Shown: positions 35,713 through 43,821 of the stretch, one piece after another
Layout of the letters: every line of letters begins with the position of its first letter
How positions within the stretch are numbered: the stretch's first letter is position 1
Assembly: GCF_009600315.1 (NCBI RefSeq)
Contig: NZ_WIWC01000039.1
Span: forward strand, 1-50,905
DNA: 50,905 nucleotides
Direction: 5' to 3'
Origin: Pseudomonas helleri
GTDB taxonomy: Bacteria; Pseudomonadota; Gammaproteobacteria; Pseudomonadales; Pseudomonadaceae
The notes under the pieces: generated by a model
Database searches by the model: none
Told to the model about the DNA's origin: nothing
Seen by the model: the letters and a program-made list of their open reading frames with translations, nothing else
Program-made: the position numbers and the translations under genes

Positions 35713-35825
35713 CCCTCACCCTCACCCTAACCCTCTCCCGGAGGGAGAGGGGACTTGACCGAGGTGTTTTCGGGTTCAGCGCAATTCAGTGCCCTCTCCC
35801 TTTGGGAGAGGGCTAGGGTGAGGGG
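35713..35825. repeat. Inverted pair of CCCTCACCC / CCCTCTCCC palindromic elements
   Basis: Left element 35713-35752 contains the hairpin CCCTCTCCC-GGA-GGGAGAGGG; right element 35791-35825 is in opposite sense with CCCTCTCCC-TTT-GGGAGAGGG followed by CTAGGGTGAGGGG. They fill the gap between mtlD and mtlY. The left element closely matches the core of the 129-bp tandem repeat at the window end, so the two belong to one dispersed family. The hairpins could act as message stabilisers or partial terminators inside the operon. Confidence 0.85.
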
Positions 35826-35827
35826 CT

Positions 35828-37303
35828 TTACAGCCGCACCAACCGCTCAAGCGTTCCACTCACCCCCACATCCCGCAAACTCTTCACTCCCCACTCAACC
35901 GCCGCAGCAAATGCCGTCGACTGCCCGATGACACTGCCAAATATCTCTTCAACCCCCAACAACCGCGGCACCATCAAAGCCTCATCCGCCACCAGCGCCT
36001 GACAAAACGCCGCCCGAGGATCAGGTATCGCATACGTCTGCCCCAGCTCATCAACCCCTTTTAGGTACAGCGCCCACGCCGCCACCACCAGCGCTGCACG
36101 CTTCAACTCAGCCCCTTGGGTAATCAGTTGCTCGATGGTGGGCACGGTGAATTTGGGGAATTTGGACGAGCCATCCGAGCACACCCGTTCCAATTGGTCG
36201 GCAATGGCCTGATTGGAAAACCGCTCGACCAGCGTGTCCTTATACAGGGCCAGATCAATGCCCGGCACGGCGGCCAGTTGCGGTGTCACGTCCTCGTCCA
36301 TGTACCCACGCATATACGCGACAAACAGCGGGTCATTCATCGTTTCGTGAACGAATCTATAGCCCTTGAGAAACCCCAGGTACGTCAGCGCCAGATGGCT
36401 GCCGTTGAGCAGTTTGATTTTCATCGCTTCATAAGGCGTGACGTCATGGGTGAACTGCACGCCAACCGTTTCCCAGGCCGGGCGACCGTTGCAGAAGTCA
36501 TCTTCCAGCACCCACTGGATAAACGGCTCACACACCACCGGCCAGGCGTCGTCGATGCCCAACTGGTCGTGCAGTTGCTGCCGATGAGCGTCACTGGTCA
36601 TGGGCGTAATGCGGTCAACCATCGCATTGGGAAAGCTCACATGGGCAGCAATCCAGTCATGCAGTTCCATATCCAGCAAGGCGGTATAGGCCAGTAGCGC
36701 TTTGCGCGCCACGCCCCCGTTGTGCGGCAGGTTATCGCAGGACATTACGGTAAATGCCGGGGTGCCGGTTGCGCGCCGTCGAGCGAGTGCGGCGCTGAGC
36801 ACGCCGAATACGCTGGTGGGCGTGTCGGGGTGAGCCAGATCATGCTGAATCTGCGGCAGTGTGGCCATGAATTCGCCGTTGCTGTCGTCGATGCAATAAC
36901 CGCCTTCGGTAATGGTCAACGAGACAATGCGAATGTCAGGGCTGGCCAGTTTGTCGATCACCGCGCCAAGGTCGTCTTGCGCCAGCAACATGTCGCTGAT
37001 CGAGCCAATGATGCGGCTTTGGCTGTCGTCACCGTCGTCCAGTTCAAACAGGGTGTAGAGGTAATCCTGGTCGGCCAGGTCGTCACGGACTTTACGGTCT
37101 TCATCGCGCAAGCCGATGCCACAGATGCTCCAGTCCAGGTCGCGACCCGCATTGAGCAGTTGATCGGTGTAATACGCCTGATGAGCACGATGAAAGCCGC
37201 CAACGCCGATATGGGCGATGCCGTGCCGGGTGGCCTGCGCAAGGTAAACAGGCTTGGCTACGCGGTCAGTCAGATGCTCAAGGTTAAGTCGATTCAATTT
37301 CAT
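35828..37303 (-). CDS. mtlD: Mannitol 2-dehydrogenase MtlD
   Basis: NAD-dependent polyol dehydrogenase of the long-chain mannitol dehydrogenase family, 491 residues. It oxidises D-mannitol to fructose, and in P. fluorescens also D-arabitol to xylulose and sorbitol to fructose. The cofactor region is HIGVGGFHRAHQAYY (31-45). Residues known as catalytic in the P. fluorescens enzyme fall at the same numbers here: Lys295, Asn191, Asn300 and His303 (MKIKLLNGSHLALTYLG begins at 294). This exact register supports both the name and the start codon. It follows mtlK after 13 bases. Confidence 0.96.
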   Translation of the reverse strand: MKLNRLNLEHLTDRVAKPVYLAQATRHGIAHIGVGGFHRAHQAYYTDQLLNAGRDLDWSICGIGLRDEDRKVRDDLADQDYLYTLFELDDGDDSQSRIIGSISDMLLAQDDLGAVIDKLASPDIRIVSLTITEGGYCIDDSNGEFMATLPQIQHDLAHPDTPTSVFGVLSAALARRRATGTPAFTVMSCDNLPHNGGVARKALLAYTALLDMELHDWIAAHVSFPNAMVDRITPMTSDAHRQQLHDQLGIDDAWPVVCEPFIQWVLEDDFCNGRPAWETVGVQFTHDVTPYEAMKIKLLNGSHLALTYLGFLKGYRFVHETMNDPLFVAYMRGYMDEDVTPQLAAVPGIDLALYKDTLVERFSNQAIADQLERVCSDGSSKFPKFTVPTIEQLITQGAELKRAALVVAAWALYLKGVDELGQTYAIPDPRAAFCQALVADEALMVPRLLGVEEIFGSVIGQSTAFAAAVEWGVKSLRDVGVSGTLERLVRL

Positions 37304-37316
37304 GAGGGCTATTCCG

Positions 37317-38420
37317 TTAGGCAGCAGCGCGCAGTGGACGAGTCATGGCCAGCCCCTCTGCGTCGAAGAGGTGGCAATGCTCACTGTCCAGATGCAACTG
37401 CAATTGCTCACCGTAGCGGCTGGCCATATCACCTCGGATACGCAGGGTCAGTGGCTCGCCACACGCCGTGTTGACGTGGCAATAGGTGTCGCTGCCCAGT
37501 CGTTCACTGACATCGGCGGTGACGGTCAGGGTGCATTCGCCAGGTTTGGCAAGGTTCAGGTGTTCGGGGCGAATGCCCAGCGTGACCGAGCTGCCAAGGC
37601 TCAATGAAGGACCGCTCAAGGGCAATTGGATGCGCGTCCCGGCGTCGAGTTGAACCTCGCAGCTCAAGGCGTCAATACGGCTGATGGTGCCCTTCAGAAA
37701 GCCCATTTTCGGCGTGCCCAGAAAACCCGCCACAAACAGGTTGGCGGGCTGGTGATACAACTCAAGCGGCGAGCCGACCTGCTCGACTTTGCCCGCATTG
37801 AGGACCACCACCTTGTCCGCCAGGGTCATGGCTTCGACCTGATCGTGGGTCACGTAAATCATCGTGGCCTGCAATTCCTGATGCAAACGTGCCAACTCCA
37901 GACGCATTTGCACCCGTAATGCGGCATCCAGGTTGGACAGCGGCTCGTCAAACAGAAATATCTTGGGGTTGCGCACAATCGCCCGGCCTATGGCGACCCG
38001 TTGGCGCTGCCCGCCGGACAGGTGTTTGGGTTTGCGTTCCAGCAGTGGCGCCAGCTCAAGAATATGCGCGGCTTCATTGACCTTCTTCTCAACGTCGGCC
38101 TTGCTCACGCCCGCCAGGTCCAGAGCGAACGACATGTTCTTGCGCACGGTCATGTGCGGGTACAGGGCGTACGTCTGGAAGACCATCGCCAGATCGCGCT
38201 TGGCTGGCGTGACCTCGGTGATGTCGCGGCCATCCAGCTCTATGGTGCCGTCGGTGACTTCTTCCAGCCCGGCGATCAGGCGCAGCAGGGTGGATTTGCC
38301 ACAACCTGACGGACCGACAAAGACCACGAACTCCCGGTCGTTCACCTCAAGGTCAATCCCTTTGATGATCGGGAAGCCTTCAAAACCTTTTTGCAGATTG
38401 TTGATTTTCAGATGGGCCAT
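37317..38420 (-). CDS. mtlK: Polyol ABC transporter ATP-binding protein MtlK
   Basis: Cytoplasmic ATPase of a CUT1-type importer, 367 residues. Walker A GPSGCGKST at 36-44, signature LSGGQ at 134-138 and Walker B IFLFDEP at 154-160 are intact. The C-terminal third is a TOBE/MalK-like regulatory domain (SLGSSVTLGIRPEHLNL). GGAGG stands eight bases before the ATG. It should drive MtlF/MtlG with substrate delivered by MtlE. It sits between mtlG and mtlD in the operon. Confidence 0.95.
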   Translation of the reverse strand: MAHLKINNLQKGFEGFPIIKGIDLEVNDREFVVFVGPSGCGKSTLLRLIAGLEEVTDGTIELDGRDITEVTPAKRDLAMVFQTYALYPHMTVRKNMSFALDLAGVSKADVEKKVNEAAHILELAPLLERKPKHLSGGQRQRVAIGRAIVRNPKIFLFDEPLSNLDAALRVQMRLELARLHQELQATMIYVTHDQVEAMTLADKVVVLNAGKVEQVGSPLELYHQPANLFVAGFLGTPKMGFLKGTISRIDALSCEVQLDAGTRIQLPLSGPSLSLGSSVTLGIRPEHLNLAKPGECTLTVTADVSERLGSDTYCHVNTACGEPLTLRIRGDMASRYGEQLQLHLDSEHCHLFDAEGLAMTRPLRAAA

Positions 38421-38441
38421 GACGGGCCTCCACTCGATTTA

Positions 38442-39272
38442 TTATTTGACAGCGCCAAAGGACAAGCCGCGTACCAGTTGCTTTTGACTGATCCAGCCGA
38501 AAATCAGAATCGGCGCACAGGCCAGTGTCGACACGGCCGATAATTTGGCCCAGAACAACCCTTCAGGGCTGGAGTAGGAGGCGATCAGTGCGGTCAGCGG
38601 CGCAGCGTTGGATGACGTCAGGTTCAGAGACCAAAAGGCTTCGTTCCAGCACAGGATCAATGACAGCAGCAGGGTTGAGGCCAGCCCGCCCTTGCTGATG
38701 GGCAGCAAGACGCGAACCATTTCCTGCCACAGGGTGGCCCCGTCCAGCCGAGCGGCTTCAAGGATGTCTTTGGGAATGTCCTTGAAGTAGGTGTAAATCA
38801 TCCACACCACAATCGGCAGGTTGATCAGGGTGTAGATGATGATCAGCGCTGTGCGGGTGTCGAGCAGGCCAAAACTCTTGGCCAGCAGGTAGATCGGCAT
38901 CAGCACGCCCACTGGCGGCAGCATTTTCGTGGAGAGCATCCACAGCAACGTGCCTTTGGTGCGCTTGGTCTCGTAGAACGCCATCGAGTACGCGGCCGGG
39001 ATGGCAATCAGCATGCACAGGGCGGTCGCGGTGAAGGAGATCACCACCGAGTTCCAGGCGAAGCGGAAATAGCCACTGCGGTCTTCGATGTGAACGTAGT
39101 TGTCCAGCGTCGGGGTAAAGATGAACTGCGGTGGTGTGGCGAATGCATCGATCTCGGTTTTGAAACTGGTCAGCACCATCCAGAAAATCGGAAAGAAGAT
39201 CAGGATCGCGATGGCCCAGGCCAGCGTGCCGAGCAGCACGCTTTGCAGACGACGGGATTGTTGAAGAGTCAT
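38442..39272 (-). CDS. mtlG: Polyol ABC transporter permease MtlG
   Basis: Inner-membrane permease of the MalG type, 276 residues from the ATG at 39272 (a GTG directly before it is an alternative). Six hydrophobic segments are visible, the first at ILIFFPIFWMVLTSF. The EAA loop that docks the ATPase is EAARLDGATLWQEMVRVLLPISKGG. The gene starts ten bases after the mtlF stop with GAGGG upstream of the start. Confidence 0.93.
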   Translation of the reverse strand: MTLQQSRRLQSVLLGTLAWAIAILIFFPIFWMVLTSFKTEIDAFATPPQFIFTPTLDNYVHIEDRSGYFRFAWNSVVISFTATALCMLIAIPAAYSMAFYETKRTKGTLLWMLSTKMLPPVGVLMPIYLLAKSFGLLDTRTALIIIYTLINLPIVVWMIYTYFKDIPKDILEAARLDGATLWQEMVRVLLPISKGGLASTLLLSLILCWNEAFWSLNLTSSNAAPLTALIASYSSPEGLFWAKLSAVSTLACAPILIFGWISQKQLVRGLSFGAVK

Positions 39273-39282
39273 CACGGTGCCC

Positions 39283-40209
39283 TCACGGCTTGTCTGTCAG
39301 GTTTTTGCCCAGCATGCGCACCAGCAGGATGGCGGCGATATTGGCGATGACCACGGCAATCAAGCCTCCGGCCGAGGCCATGCCGACATCGAACTGCACC
39401 AGCGCCTGGTTGTAGATCAAGTACGCCAGGTTGGTGGAGGCATAGCCGGGGCCACCATTGGTGGTGGTGAAAATTTCGGCAAACACCGACAGCAGAAAGA
39501 TGGTTTCAATCATCACCACCACGGCAATCGGGCGGGCTAGATGCGGCAGGGTCAGGTGCCAGAAAATCGCAATGGGCCCGGCACCGTCCAGCCGCGCGGC
39601 TTCCTTCTGCTCCTGGTCGAGGGACTGCATGGCGGTCATCAGAATCAAAATGGCGAACGGCAACCATTGCCACGACACAATGATGATGATCGACAGCAAC
39701 GGGTAGTGCGCCAACCAGTCCACCGGCTGAGCGCCAAACAGTTTCCACACCGCGGCGAGCACGCCGGAGACCGGGTGAAAGATCAGGTTTTTCCAGACCA
39801 GTGCGCCCACCGTGGGCATGATGAAAAACGGCGAGATCAGCAATACCCGCACAATCCCGCGACCCATAAAATCGGTCGCTTCGAGCAGGGCACTGATCAG
39901 CACCCCCAGTACCACACTGATCAGCAGCACACTGCCGACTAATAGCAGCGTGTTGGTCGCGCCGGGCAAAAAGCCGCTGTCGGTGAGGAAGTAGGTGAAG
40001 TTTTCTAGCCCGACAAACTCGTTTTCGCCGGGGTAAAGCAAGTTGTAACGGATCAGTGAAAAGTACAGCGTCATGCCCAGTGGCACGATCATCCATAGCA
40101 GTAGCAATGCCACGGAAGGTGACACCAGCAACCCGCTGGGGTCGAACCGGCGCGGCTTGCGCGTGGGCAGCGATGGCTCAAGTGCAGCGCTAACACTCGA
40201 TATTGTCAT
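39283..40209 (-). CDS. mtlF: Polyol ABC transporter permease MtlF
   Basis: Inner-membrane permease of the MalF/UgpA type, 308 residues. A cytoplasmic N-terminus is followed by hydrophobic segments such as LLVSPSVALLLLWMIVPLGMTLYFSLI, and the ATPase-docking loop reads EAARLDGAGPIAIFWHLTLPHLARP. It pairs with MtlG. A 127-bp gap containing a hairpin separates it from the binding-protein gene upstream. Confidence 0.93.
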   Translation of the reverse strand: MTISSVSAALEPSLPTRKPRRFDPSGLLVSPSVALLLLWMIVPLGMTLYFSLIRYNLLYPGENEFVGLENFTYFLTDSGFLPGATNTLLLVGSVLLISVVLGVLISALLEATDFMGRGIVRVLLISPFFIMPTVGALVWKNLIFHPVSGVLAAVWKLFGAQPVDWLAHYPLLSIIIIVSWQWLPFAILILMTAMQSLDQEQKEAARLDGAGPIAIFWHLTLPHLARPIAVVVMIETIFLLSVFAEIFTTTNGGPGYASTNLAYLIYNQALVQFDVGMASAGGLIAVVIANIAAILLVRMLGKNLTDKP

Positions 40210-40299
40210 GGTGATTACACCTTAATTGGGGCGTGTTCTGGTGTGTTTTGGTGTGGCTGCCGGCGGTAAGGCAAACGTCCGTTGGGGCTTTGAGAAAAC

Positions 40300-40316
40300 G
40301 GGTTGCTTCGCAACCC
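40300..40316 (-). terminator. Possible attenuator between mtlE and mtlF
   Basis: GGGTTGC and GCAACCC form a seven-base-pair stem with a three-base loop. Read on the minus strand it is followed by CGTTTTCTC, a short T-rich run. It lies just after the mtlE stop and would let the binding protein be made in excess over the permeases, a common arrangement in ABC import operons. Read-through must occur for the downstream genes. Confidence 0.55.
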
Positions 40317-40336
40317 TTCGCAGCCTTTGGCAGCGA

Positions 40337-41647
40337 CTACTTGGGATAGCCCGCGCGTTTCATCTCGCGCTCGGTGGTTTGTTGCGCCGCTGCGAGTGCC
40401 TGATCGACGCTGGTCTGACCGATCAGCGCAGCGCTGAACAACTTGCCCACCTGGGTGCCCACGGCCTGAAACTCGGGAATGGTCACCAGTTGAATGCCTA
40501 CATACGGCACCGGCTTGAGCGTCGGGTCTTTGGGGTTGGCGACTTTCAGCGATTCCAGCGTGACCTTGGCAAAGGGCGCGGCGGCCAGATAGGCGTCGCT
40601 GTAGGTCGAGGCGCGGGTGCCCGGTGGCACGTTGGCAATGCCGTCTTTTTCCGCCACCAGTGCGCTGTACTCCTTGGACGTGGCCCAGGTACTGAAGGTT
40701 TTGGCCGCGTCCTTGGCTTTGGACGTAGCAGGAACGGCCAGCGACCATGAGTACTGCCAGGCACTGCCTTTGTCAGTGACTTGATGGGGGGCGAAGGCGA
40801 AACCGACATGGTCGGCCACTTTGCTTTGAGATTTGTCCGTGACAAACGAACCGGCCACGCTGGCGTCGACCCAGATGGCGCATTTGCCGCTGTTGAACAG
40901 CGCCAGGTTTTCGTTAAAGCCGTTGCTGGTCGCACCCGGCGGGCCGGACTCTTTTAGGGTATTCACATAAAAGTTCAGGGCATTCTTCCACTCCGGGCCG
41001 TTGAACTCTGGCTGCCACTGTTCATTGAACCAGCGGGCGCCGAAAGCGTTGGCAAGGGTGGTGATCACCGTAATGTTTTCACCCCAGCCTGCTTTGCCGC
41101 GCAGGCACAGGCCATATTGCTCTTGCTCCGGTTTATTCAGCACTTTGGCGAACTGAGCGATCTGCTCCCACGTTGGGTGATCAGGCATGCTCAGGCCCGC
41201 GTCCTTGAACAGATCAGTGCGGTAATAGGTCATTGAGCTTTCAGCGTAAAAGGGCAGGGCGTACAGCGTGCCATTGACCGACAGCCCCTCGCGTACCGCA
41301 GGGAACACATCATCCAGCGCATAGCTGGCAGGCAGGTCGTTCATCGGTTCGAGCCAACCCTTGGCGCCCCAGAGTGCGGCTTCGTACATGCCGATGGTCA
41401 GTACGTCGAATTGACCGCCCTGAGTGGCAATGTCGGTGGTCAGACGTTGGCGCAAGACGTTTTCTTCCAGCACCACCCAGTTAAGTTTGATGTCGGGGTG
41501 CTCGCTCTCGAAGGTTTTCGCCAACTTTTGCATGCGGATCATGTCGCTGTTGTTGACGGTGGCAATGGTCAGCGTCTGCGCGCCCAGGCTGATGCCGCTG
41601 ACAGTCATGCAGGTCGCTATGCATAGCGCTTTGACAGGAATATTCAT
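40337..41647 (-). CDS. mtlE: Polyol ABC transporter substrate-binding protein MtlE
   Basis: Periplasmic binding protein of the sugar/polyol family, 436 residues. The start at 41647 is preferred over an upstream in-frame ATG because GAGGAG is about seven bases before it and a Sec signal peptide follows at once (MNIPVKALCIATCMTVSGISLGAQT). Family blocks include LNWVVLEENVLRQRLTTDIATQGGQFDVLTIGMYEA, AESSMTYYRTDLFKDAGLSMPDHPTWEQI and KCAIWVDASVAGSFV. It is the first structural gene of the mtl operon, downstream of mtlR on the same strand. Confidence 0.94.
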   Translation of the reverse strand: MNIPVKALCIATCMTVSGISLGAQTLTIATVNNSDMIRMQKLAKTFESEHPDIKLNWVVLEENVLRQRLTTDIATQGGQFDVLTIGMYEAALWGAKGWLEPMNDLPASYALDDVFPAVREGLSVNGTLYALPFYAESSMTYYRTDLFKDAGLSMPDHPTWEQIAQFAKVLNKPEQEQYGLCLRGKAGWGENITVITTLANAFGARWFNEQWQPEFNGPEWKNALNFYVNTLKESGPPGATSNGFNENLALFNSGKCAIWVDASVAGSFVTDKSQSKVADHVGFAFAPHQVTDKGSAWQYSWSLAVPATSKAKDAAKTFSTWATSKEYSALVAEKDGIANVPPGTRASTYSDAYLAAAPFAKVTLESLKVANPKDPTLKPVPYVGIQLVTIPEFQAVGTQVGKLFSAALIGQTSVDQALAAAQQTTEREMKRAGYPK

Positions 41648-41788
41648 TGAGCACTCCTCTTCATCTGCCAGGGAGGCATTTGAAGGACGGTTATTGTTTT
41701 TATAGCTGCCAGCCTGAGGCTGGCACGTGGGCCGATTACAGCCCGCCAACACCGTCGTGACAAATCATTGGAAGCACTCTCATTGATA
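41648..41788 (-). promoter_or_regulatory. mtlR-mtlE intergenic region with hairpin and likely mtlE promoter
   Basis: A 141-bp gap. TGCCAGCC-TGA-GGCTGGCA (41707-41725) is a perfect eight-base-pair hairpin that could close the mtlR transcript. Just after it on the minus strand comes an AT-rich stretch (GCTATAAAAACAATAACC), a plausible -10 region for mtlE. MtlR, as an AraC-type activator, would be expected to bind near or upstream of the hairpin; no direct repeat was identified with confidence. Confidence 0.5.
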
Positions 41789-42724
41789 CTATTTTGCACT
41801 GCGCAGGCGAACGCCCGATTGCGGCAGGTTTTGCTCGGTCATGCGCTGTACCGCCAGGCGCCGATAATGTGACGGCGTCATCCCTTTGAGTTGCTGAAAA
41901 CGTCGGTTGAAATTGGAAATATTGTTGAAGCCGGACTCAAAGCACACGTCTGTCACGGGCTTCTCGCCGTCGGCCAGCAGCTCACAGGACTTGCTGATAC
42001 GCAGCCGATTAACGAACTCGATAAAGCAGCGTCCGGTGGCTTGTTTGAATACACGGGAAAAGTAGGTGGGTTTCATGCCCATATAGTCCGCCACTTCTTC
42101 GAGCGGCAACTCACGGGTGTAGTGGTTAAAAATATACTCAACGGCGCGGTGGGTCCGGTCGATGGTGTGCTCGTCTGCCAAATGGTTGGAGGTCAGCCCT
42201 GACAGCAAGTGGTAATCCTCACAATCGGCCAGCCGTTGCAGCAGGATCAGAAAGTGTCCCAGGCGGGTGACGCCGCTGGAGTCGGCGATGGCGTGCAGCA
42301 GGTCCGTCGCGTGTGCAATGGTGGCGGGGCAACGGAATTCGATGCCGTATTGAGCTCGCTCCAACAGCGGTGTCAGGCCTTTTAGTTCGGCAAACACCCG
42401 CGTGGCGTTTTCCAGCAACTCGTCGGTGAAATTGACCAGCATGTCGCGGGCCGGTACCACTTCATGTTCGCCAATCTGGCTGATCCAGTTATGGGGCAGA
42501 TTGGGCCCGGTGAGAAACAGCGTCTGCGGGTAGAAGTTGCCGATATAGTCACCGACGAAGACTTTGCCACTGCTGGCGGTGATCAGGTGCAGTTCGTATT
42601 CCTTATGAAAATGCCAGCGCACCAACGGGCAGGGGAAACCATGTTGGCGATAGATGATCGACAGGCCGTTATGGTCGTCCATCAGTTCATAAGACGGGTC
42701 AGTCGCTCGGGCGAGTCGCGTCAT
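41789..42724 (-). CDS. mtlR: AraC-family activator MtlR
   Basis: Transcriptional activator of the mannitol operon, 311 residues. The N-terminal half is a cupin-like sensor domain (CPLVRWHFHKEYELHLITASSGKVFVGDYIGNFYPQTLFLTGPNLPHNW). The C-terminal 100 residues carry two helix-turn-helix motifs: LEEVADYMGMKPTYFSRVFKQATG and VTDVCFESGFNNISNFNRRFQQLKGMTPSHYRR. In P. fluorescens MtlR lies directly upstream of mtlE and responds to mannitol, sorbitol and arabitol; the same arrangement is seen here. Confidence 0.93.
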   Translation of the reverse strand: MTRLARATDPSYELMDDHNGLSIIYRQHGFPCPLVRWHFHKEYELHLITASSGKVFVGDYIGNFYPQTLFLTGPNLPHNWISQIGEHEVVPARDMLVNFTDELLENATRVFAELKGLTPLLERAQYGIEFRCPATIAHATDLLHAIADSSGVTRLGHFLILLQRLADCEDYHLLSGLTSNHLADEHTIDRTHRAVEYIFNHYTRELPLEEVADYMGMKPTYFSRVFKQATGRCFIEFVNRLRISKSCELLADGEKPVTDVCFESGFNNISNFNRRFQQLKGMTPSHYRRLAVQRMTEQNLPQSGVRLRSAK

Positions 42725-42813
42725 GGCTAAGTGCTTACTAGAGTTGTTATGGGCCAGATCATGCCGACTTCACTGGCGTTCTGCCAGTCTCGAATATCAA
42801 AGGATCACCTGCC

Positions 42814-43569
42814 ATGAAAACGCTGCTCTTGATCGGTATCGGCGCGGGCAACCCGGAGCACATCACTGTGCAAGCGATCAACGCGCTGAACCGCGCCTCG
42901 GTGTTCTTTGTATTGGACAAGGGCCAGGCCACCGAAGACCTGGTACGTCTGCGTCTGGAAATCTGTGCGCGCTACATCTGTGAGCCCAGGTACAGCGTGG
43001 TACAGGTCAGTGACCCGCAGCGTGACAGTGCCACGCCGTCGTACACCCAAGGGGTCGAAGACTGGCACGAACAGCGCGCCGACGTGTTCACACGGCTGAT
43101 CGCCGAAGAACTGGCGGACGGCGAGTGCGGCGCCTTCCTGCTGTGGGGCGAACCGGGTTTATACGACAGAACGCTGCGCATTCTTGATCGGGTGCGGGCC
43201 AATGGCTGCACCCATTTCGATTATGAGGTGATCCCCGGCATCAGCAGCGTGCAGGCGCTAGCGGCCCGTCATCGGATACCGCTCAATGAAATTGGCCAGC
43301 CGATTCGTATCACCACGGGGCGGCGCCTGGTGGCCGAGGATTTGGACAACGTGGTGGTGATGCTGGACGCCCACTGTGCGTTTGAGGCGTTTGTCGGGGA
43401 AGACGTCGACATTTACTGGGGCGCGTACATCGGCACCGTCGATGAAATCCTGATTGCCGGCAAGTTGGCGGATGTGTGCGAACAGATCAAAACCGCCCGT
43501 GAGGAAGCGCGGCAACGTAAAGGCTGGATTATGGACACGTACTTGCTCAGACGGGTTTGGAAACCGTAG
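42814..43569 (+). CDS. cobF: Precorrin-6A synthase (deacetylating) CobF
   Basis: S-adenosylmethionine-dependent C-1 methyltransferase of the aerobic cobalamin pathway, converting precorrin-5 to precorrin-6A with loss of acetate. Predicted 251 residues, the family length. The N-terminus LLLIGIGAGNPEHITVQAINAL is the tetrapyrrole methylase P-loop-like motif, and LLWGEPGLYDRTLRILDRV and PGISSVQALAARHRIPLNEIG are the SAM-pocket blocks. CobF is restricted to the oxygen-dependent route, consistent with an aerobic Pseudomonas and with cobN nearby. It diverges from mtlR. AAGGATC lies upstream of the ATG. Confidence 0.95.
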   Translation: MKTLLLIGIGAGNPEHITVQAINALNRASVFFVLDKGQATEDLVRLRLEICARYICEPRYSVVQVSDPQRDSATPSYTQGVEDWHEQRADVFTRLIAEELADGECGAFLLWGEPGLYDRTLRILDRVRANGCTHFDYEVIPGISSVQALAARHRIPLNEIGQPIRITTGRRLVAEDLDNVVVMLDAHCAFEAFVGEDVDIYWGAYIGTVDEILIAGKLADVCEQIKTAREEARQRKGWIMDTYLLRRVWKP

Positions 43570-43821
43570 ACGATCATTAGGGCTCAACTACTTGAGCTGA
43601 TTTGCCATTCCTTGAGTGCGCGCTGGTCAAACTCAAGACTAAAGGTCATCCAGCGTCACCTTCACTCGCTGTGCCATTTTTGCAAGTGCCACTCAGCGAG
43701 CCAGGTTGCGAGGCGCTCGTAAAAATCAGATCCCGCGTTTTATCAGAAACGCCTCAACCGATGAATTGCGACGGTTTCGCCGCCGAACGTCGGCTTCGGC
43801 AACTGCTACGAAGTGCTTTGA
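43570..43821. other. Gap after cobF with weak hairpin and a decayed REP-like copy
   Basis: A 252-bp gap between converging genes. GCTCAA-CTAC-TTGAGC (43582-43597) is a weak stem that may end the cobF transcript. At about 43763-43811 the sequence (GCGACGGTTTCGCCGCCGAAC ... AACTGCTAC in pattern) resembles a diverged minus-sense unit of the GTAGC-family REP seen at 4392 and 24112. No open frame here looks like a gene. Confidence 0.5.

Noticed and set aside
35713..35825. Possible CRISPR or rho-independent terminator
   Set aside because: Only two opposed copies with no regular spacers and no strong T run; a dispersed palindromic repeat explains it better.
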